Assembly: GCF_001429785.1 (NCBI RefSeq)
Contig: NZ_LMJF01000013.1
Coordinates: forward strand, 376,327 to 440,326
Direction of reading: 5' to 3'
From: Lysobacter sp. Root916
GTDB lineage: Bacteria > Pseudomonadota > Gammaproteobacteria > Xanthomonadales > Xanthomonadaceae
Length of the DNA: 64,000 nucleotides
Shown: positions 59,775 to 64,000 of the stretch, in pieces
Layout: the number at the start of each line of letters is the position of its first letter
How positions within the stretch are numbered: position 1 is the first letter of the stretch
Notes under the pieces: generated by a model
Databases searched by the model: none
Told to the model about the DNA's origin: nothing
The model's input: the letters and a program-made list of their open reading frames with translations, nothing else
Position numbers and translations under genes: made by a program

Positions 59775-60599
59775 ATGAAAATCGTCTACCGCGCCGCGCA
59801 TTCCACCGACGCGCACCTGGTGCGCCAGCTGCTGGAGCACGAAGGCATGACCGCCTTCGTCAACGGCGGCCTGCTGGAAGGCGGCGCCGGCGAGTTGCCG
59901 ATGAGCGGACTGGTGACGGTGTCGGTGGCCGACGAGCACGAAGCGCGGGCGCGGGAAGTGGTGCGCGAATGGGAAAGCATGCCGGTGCCGCCGGACGACG
60001 AGGACGAGGGCGCCGCGCCCGCCGAGGTCGCCGCGGCGACGCCGCAAAGGCGTAGCTGGGCGCCGGTGCTGGTCGCGGCCCTGCTCGGCGCCGCGTTCGG
60101 CGCCGCCCTGACCTGGAACGCGATGCGTACCCGCGTCGACGTCCTGGCCGACGATGTCAATCGCGACGGAGCGACCGACCAGCGTTCGATCTACGAGGAC
60201 GGCCAGCTCGTGCGCACCGAGAACGACCGCAATCACGACGGGCAAGACGACGAGATCGCCAGTTACGGAAAGGACGGCCGTCTCTCGGGGCTTGAGCTGG
60301 ACGACAACTTCGATGGCTACATGGAAACCAACCAGCTCTACGATGCGCGGGGTTGGCTCGGCACGACCATCGACACGGACGGCGACGGCAAGCCGGACTA
60401 CCGCGTGCAGGCCGAACACACCGTGCTCGCGCGCGAAGAATGGCTCAACGCCCGCGGCGATGTGATCAAGCGCGTGGCCTACGAACGCCTCGTGCCGAGC
60501 CGCGGCGAATTCGACAGCGACGGCGACGGCAAGCTCGATACCGCGCGCCGCTACGACGCGCGCGGGGAAATCGTGAGCGCGGCGCCGATCGCGCCCTGA
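59775..60599 (+). CDS. DUF2007 protein with a helix and calcium-loop repeats
   Basis: 274 residues. N-terminal DUF2007 (putative signal-transducing) domain: KIVYRAAHSTDAHLVRQLLE, VNGGLLEGGAGELP. One helix (WAPVLVAALLGAAFGAALTW, about 95-115). The exported part has four EF-hand/dockerin-type loops (DDVNRDGATDQ, DRNHDGQDDE, DTDGDGKPD, DSDGDGKLDT). Likely a membrane protein that binds calcium outside. Same strand as the transporter, 57 bp on. Confidence 0.8.
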   Translation: MKIVYRAAHSTDAHLVRQLLEHEGMTAFVNGGLLEGGAGELPMSGLVTVSVADEHEARAREVVREWESMPVPPDDEDEGAAPAEVAAATPQRRSWAPVLVAALLGAAFGAALTWNAMRTRVDVLADDVNRDGATDQRSIYEDGQLVRTENDRNHDGQDDEIASYGKDGRLSGLELDDNFDGYMETNQLYDARGWLGTTIDTDGDGKPDYRVQAEHTVLAREEWLNARGDVIKRVAYERLVPSRGEFDSDGDGKLDTARRYDARGEIVSAAPIAP

Positions 60600-60606
60600 C
60601 GCCGAC

Positions 60607-61230
60607 TCAGGCGGTGGCGGGCGCGGTCAGTCCCAGCCAGCCGCCGACCACCGCGCGCGCTTCGTCCACGCCCTGCTTGGACTCGCCGGAGAAGGTCTGC
60701 ACGCTGACCGAATTGCCATAGGACGAGAACAGATCCTTGCGCACCGCCAGCAGGGCCTGGGTTTGCTGGCCGCGGCCGAACTTGTCGGCCTTGGTCAGCA
60801 GCGCGTGCGCGGGCAGGCCGCGCGACACCGCGTAGCCCAGCATCTGGCGGTCGTAGTCCTTGAGCGGATGGCGGATGTCCATCACCACCACCAGGCCGCG
60901 CAGGGCCTGGCGGGTCTGGAAGTACTGGTCGATGAAGGCCTGCCAGTGCGCCTGCAGGTCCTGCGGGACCTTGGCGTAGCCGTAGCCGGGCAGGTCGACC
61001 AGGTAGCGGTCGGTGCTGGGCGGAATATCGAAAAAGACCAGCTGCTGGGTACGTCCGGGCGTCTTGGACACCCGCGCCAGCGCGTTCTGCTGGCACATGG
61101 CGTTGAGGGCGCTGGACTTGCCGGCGTTGGAGCGGCCGGCGAAGGCGACTTCGAAGCCGCCGTCGGGCGGTAGCTGCTTGGGCGTGTGCGCCGCCAACAG
61201 GTAGCGGGCGCGGGCGAGGGGATTGACCAT
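60607..61230 (-). CDS. engB: Ribosome-associated GTPase EngB (YsxC)
   Basis: 207 residues. G1 FAGRSNAGKSSALNAM, G2 KTPGRTQQLVFF, G3 DLPGYGYAKVP, G4 LLTKADKF. Required for 50S maturation. ATG 61230 matches the family N-terminus (NPLARARYLLAAHTPKQLP). Convergent with the DUF2007 gene and divergent from cytochrome c4. Confidence 0.95.
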   Translation of the reverse strand: MVNPLARARYLLAAHTPKQLPPDGGFEVAFAGRSNAGKSSALNAMCQQNALARVSKTPGRTQQLVFFDIPPSTDRYLVDLPGYGYAKVPQDLQAHWQAFIDQYFQTRQALRGLVVVMDIRHPLKDYDRQMLGYAVSRGLPAHALLTKADKFGRGQQTQALLAVRKDLFSSYGNSVSVQTFSGESKQGVDEARAVVGGWLGLTAPATA

Positions 61231-61416
61231 GCGGCTAGGATCGCACGGCAACGGTGCCCAACGCCCGTCGCGGGCCGTGTTTTCGGCCCGAAAGGCCGTG
61301 CCGAACGGCTCGCGGGCACCGATTCGCGTTGACCCGCCCTGCCCCCGCGACGATAATTCCGAGGTTCCGGCGACCGCATCGCGGCCCGCCATCCCAGTGT
61401 TTCGGAGCCCAGCTAC

Positions 61417-62289
61417 ATGAGCCAAGCCCGCGTCCTAGGCATCGTCGGTCTGACCGTTCTGGCGGCCGTTGCCGTCGCCTACGCCCAGCCCACGATCACG
61501 CCGATCCCCGACAAGGAGCCGGTCCAGGCCGCGCCGCTGGTCGAGAAGCCGGCCTCGTGGGGCGACGTCAAGGCGGGCGCCACCAAGGCGGGCACCTGCG
61601 CGGCCTGCCACGGCCTCGACGGCAATCCGACCGATCCGCAGTACCCGCGCCTGGCCGGCCAGAGCGAGCGCTACATCGCCCACCAGATCGCGCTGTTCAA
61701 GAGCGGCGAGCGCAACACCGGCATGGCCGCGGCGATGAAGCCCTACGCCGATGCGCTGACCACGCAGGACGCACGCGACCTGGGCGCCTACTTCGCGACC
61801 CAGAAGTCCGGCGCCGGCGTGGCCGACGACACCGTGATCGCGACGGGTCCGAACAAGGACAAGAAGTTCTTCGAAGTCGGCCAGCAGCTGTTCCTGGCCG
61901 GCGACAAGGCGCGCGGCATCCCGGCCTGCATGGCCTGCCACGGTCCCGGCGGCGCCGGCAACCCGGGCCCGGCCTACCCGCACATCGCCGGTCAGCAGGC
62001 CGCGTACTCGCAGCGTCGTCTGGAGGAGTACCGCGCCGGCACCACCACCCAGCGCGATCCGCACCTGTTCAACGTGATGGCGGGCGTGGCCAAGAACCTC
62101 AGCGACGAGGAAATCGGCGCGCTGTCCAGCTACCTGCAGGGCCTGCACGACCGCGCCGAGGACTTCGCCGCGGCCGATGCGCCGGCCGCTCCGGCCGCCG
62201 CGGCGCCCGCCGCAGCACCAGCGCCGGCCGTGCCCGCTCCGGCGGCGCCGGCCAAGGACGACGCGGCCAAGCCGGCCGCCGGCGCCTGA
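61417..62289 (+). CDS. Dihaem cytochrome c4
   Basis: 290 residues, periplasmic. Signal VLGIVGLTVLAAVAVAYA; two haem-c domains with CAACH (about residue 66) and CMACH (about 172) and axial methionines probably in NTGMAAAM and VMAGVAKN regions. The Ala/Pro-rich tail (AAPAAAPAPAVPAPAAPA) is an unusual extension. Carries electrons to a terminal oxidase. Strong terminator follows. Confidence 0.93.
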   Translation: MSQARVLGIVGLTVLAAVAVAYAQPTITPIPDKEPVQAAPLVEKPASWGDVKAGATKAGTCAACHGLDGNPTDPQYPRLAGQSERYIAHQIALFKSGERNTGMAAAMKPYADALTTQDARDLGAYFATQKSGAGVADDTVIATGPNKDKKFFEVGQQLFLAGDKARGIPACMACHGPGGAGNPGPAYPHIAGQQAAYSQRRLEEYRAGTTTQRDPHLFNVMAGVAKNLSDEEIGALSSYLQGLHDRAEDFAAADAPAAPAAAAPAAAPAPAVPAPAAPAKDDAAKPAAGA

Positions 62290-62325
62290 GCCCAGGGCAC
62301 GCGGCACCCGCCGCGTCCCGCCCCT

Positions 62326-62356
62326 AAACGCCGGCCCCTGGCCGGCGTTTTCGTTT
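62326..62356 (+). terminator. Intrinsic terminator of cytochrome c4 gene
   Basis: AAACGCCGGCC (62326-62336) pairs with GGCCGGCGTTT (62340-62350) around a 3-nt loop, ending in TTTTCGTTT. Confidence 0.88.
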
Positions 62357-62449
62357 GTGCGCGACCGCATACGGCCGCCGCGATTTCTTTTATCGTGGGC
62401 GCCGATGCGGCCCACCCGGGCCGGCCACGATCCGGCCCGGAGCCGACCC

Positions 62450-63262
62450 ATGCCCCAGACCCGCCTTGCCCTGCTCCTGATCGCGCTGCTGAGCCTGGGC
62501 GCCTGCAAGCCCGAGGCCGCGCCCGCGCAGTCCGCCGCGACGCCGGCCCCCGCAACCGCCGCCGAACCCGCGGTCGAAGGCGAACCGGCGGTGTCGGCCG
62601 AAGCCGCAGCCGCGGCCGCCGCGCCCACCGACGCCGCCGCGTCCCCGGCCCCGGCAAGCCCGCCACCCCCTGCGCCCGCCGAGAGCGGTTTGGTCAAAGG
62701 CACCGACTACGAACTGATCGAGGGCGGCCAGCCGTTCGTGCCGGTGCCCGGCAAGATCGAGGTGGTCGAGGTGTTCGGCTACGTCTGCCCCGCCTGCGCG
62801 CAGTTTCAGCCCCTGGTCAACGCCTGGAAGGCCAAGCAGGGCGCGGACGTGCACCTGACCTATGTGCCGGCGCCGTTCGGCCCGGAGTGGGACCCTTACG
62901 CCCGCGCCTACTACGTCGCCGATTCGATGGGCCTGGTCGCACGCAGCCACGACGCTCTGATCCGTGCCATCCACCTCGAGCAGAGCATGCCCGGCGAAGG
63001 CGACAAGCCCGACGATGCCGCGATCGGCCGCTTCTACGGCCGCTACGGCGCCAATCCGCAGCAATTCGTGGCGGCCATGAACAGCTTCGCCACCATCGCC
63101 AAGGTCAACCGTGGCAAGCAATTCATGATGCGCAGCGGCGTCAGCCAGACCCCGACCTTGATCGTTAACGGAAAATACCGGGTGATCGGCACCAGTTTCG
63201 AGGACATGCTGCGCATTACCGACACTTTAGTTGCGCAGGAGCGCGCCGCGCGCCCGCGTTGA
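62450..63262 (+). CDS. DsbA-family thiol oxidoreductase, lipoprotein
   Basis: 270 residues. Lipobox in LLSLGAC (N-terminus), a 50-residue Ala/Pro-rich linker, and a DsbA domain from about 85: VFGYVCPACAQFQP with active-site CPAC and cis-Pro loop SQTPTLIVNGKY. Oxidises or isomerises disulfides in exported proteins; membrane-tethered version. A second dsbA follows, 158 bp on. ATG at 62450 begins the signal. Confidence 0.92.
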   Translation: MPQTRLALLLIALLSLGACKPEAAPAQSAATPAPATAAEPAVEGEPAVSAEAAAAAAAPTDAAASPAPASPPPPAPAESGLVKGTDYELIEGGQPFVPVPGKIEVVEVFGYVCPACAQFQPLVNAWKAKQGADVHLTYVPAPFGPEWDPYARAYYVADSMGLVARSHDALIRAIHLEQSMPGEGDKPDDAAIGRFYGRYGANPQQFVAAMNSFATIAKVNRGKQFMMRSGVSQTPTLIVNGKYRVIGTSFEDMLRITDTLVAQERAARPR

Positions 63263-63325
63263 CCCCCGCCACGGCGCCGGAACTTCCGCCCGCGACGCCG
63301 GTCACACCCGATACTCCTGGTTCGA

Positions 63326-63363
63326 GACGCCGGCCGTTATGCTTAACGCCGGCGTCTTTTTTT
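63326..63363 (+). terminator. Intrinsic terminator between the two dsbA genes
   Basis: GACGCCGGC and its complement GCCGGCGTC enclose a 13-nt loop; seven Ts follow. So the two dsbA genes have separate transcripts. Confidence 0.88.
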
Positions 63364-63420
63364 GTCCGGACGCCGCCGCTGACGCGGCCCACCCCCGCCC
63401 GATCGCCGCGAGACCCTGCG

Positions 63421-64000
63421 ATGACCCCACGCACTACGCCGTCCCGACTGTTCACGACCCTCGCCACCCTGGCCCTGAGCGCGCTGCTGCCGCTGGCCGC
63501 GTCGGCCGCCGGCAAGAGCGCCGCGCCGGCGCTGGAAGCGGGCCGCGATTACGAGCTGATCGAAGGCGGCCGCCCCTACGCGCCGGTGCCCGGCAAGATC
63601 GAGGTGGTCGAGGTGTTCGGCTACACCTGCCCGCATTGCGCGCACGCGCAGCCGGCGATCGACGCCTGGAAGGCCAAGCTGCCCAAGGACGTGAGCTTCG
63701 TACCGGTGGCCGCGCCGTTCGGCGGCTATTGGCAGCCCTACGCCAAGGCCTATTACACCGCCCAGTCCATGGGCCTGGTCGCCAAGACCCACGAGGCCGT
63801 GTTCAAGGCCCTGCACGAAGAGCGCAGCCTGCCGATCAGCAATGCGTCCTCGCAGGAGATCGCGAGCTTCTACGCGCGCTACGGCGCCGACGCCGACAAG
63901 TTCGCCGCGGCCATGGACAGCAAGCCGATCGAGGCCAAGCTCGAGGCCACGCGCGACTTCCTGACCCGCAGCGGCGTCGAAGGCACGCCGACCTTCATCG
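63421..64000 (+). CDS. dsbA: DsbA-family thiol oxidoreductase, soluble (runs off the window)
   Basis: The first 193 codons. Signal LFTTLATLALSALLPLAASA; the mature domain is closely similar to the neighbour (DYELIEGGRPYAPVPGKIEV, VEVFGYTCPHCAHAQP) but with active-site CPHC, as in E. coli DsbA. GTPTFI cis-Pro loop is at the window end. Periplasmic disulfide formation. Partial only because of the window edge; ATG 63421 gives a normal signal peptide. Confidence 0.93.
   Translation, partial: MTPRTTPSRLFTTLATLALSALLPLAASAAGKSAAPALEAGRDYELIEGGRPYAPVPGKIEVVEVFGYTCPHCAHAQPAIDAWKAKLPKDVSFVPVAAPFGGYWQPYAKAYYTAQSMGLVAKTHEAVFKALHEERSLPISNASSQEIASFYARYGADADKFAAAMDSKPIEAKLEATRDFLTRSGVEGTPTFI

Overview
This is chromosomal DNA of a high-GC gammaproteobacterium, most likely a Lysobacter or a close relative in the Xanthomonadaceae/Lysobacteraceae. 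The signs are the strong G/C third-position bias, the short form of AMP nucleosidase, the three-domain Grx4-type protein, tandem dsbA genes, the plant-type gshA, and two abundant intergenic palindromic repeat families. Family A carries GGGGGATTTGCT ends and pairs CCCCCCTTTTT with AAAGGGGG. Family B has arms GTGGGAGCGGCGTAAGCCGC and their complement. These assignments rest on reading motifs in the sequence; no database search was possible.

Layout. 0-25 kb is mostly ordinary chromosome: an SMR exporter, a GST diverging from a LysR regulator, glycosyltransferases, malic enzyme (maeB), a QEGLA/DUF1704 metallopeptidase-like protein, rsgA, alaA, an SGNH hydrolase, a methyltransferase, a NodB deacetylase, a Grx/A-type-like/rhodanese fusion, amn, and a translationally coupled pair of secreted amidohydrolase-fold proteins. 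Small, poorly characterised genes follow from 21 to 25 kb.

25.6-30.6 kb is an accessory island with visibly lower GC. It holds an SF1 helicase overlapping a DUF2290 gene (matching the reported Helicase-DUF2290 antiphage architecture), a protein with an ADP-ribosyltransferase-like N-terminal motif, and an Mrr-like nuclease. Three copies of a GGGTCAGAGTGCACTTTTCC-type repeat lie around the last two genes. 30.7-37.6 kb continues with accessory and envelope genes. These include a small operon whose last gene encodes a free-standing, lipid-anchored substrate-binding domain of DnaK, the most unusual gene found here.

37.9-64 kb returns to core functions: a diguanylate cyclase, a DegV protein, a YegD-type Hsp70, a giant TolB-propeller/amidohydrolase fusion, the glutathione-dependent formaldehyde operon (frmR-adhC-fghA, with a recognisable FrmR operator), ppc, a TPR protein, gshA, an orphan two-gene peptide ABC transporter, engB, cytochrome c4 and two adjacent dsbA genes. 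A 31-nt 3' fragment of an initiator tRNA sits beside fghA.

Functional links: gshA, the GST, the Grx4-type protein and the formaldehyde operon all depend on glutathione. ppc and maeB sit on opposite sides of the PEP/pyruvate/C4 node. rsgA and engB are ribosome-assembly GTPases. The DsbA pair, cytochrome c4, the lipoproteins and the amidohydrolases serve the cell envelope. No complete tRNA, rRNA, CRISPR array, prophage or intact insertion sequence was seen.
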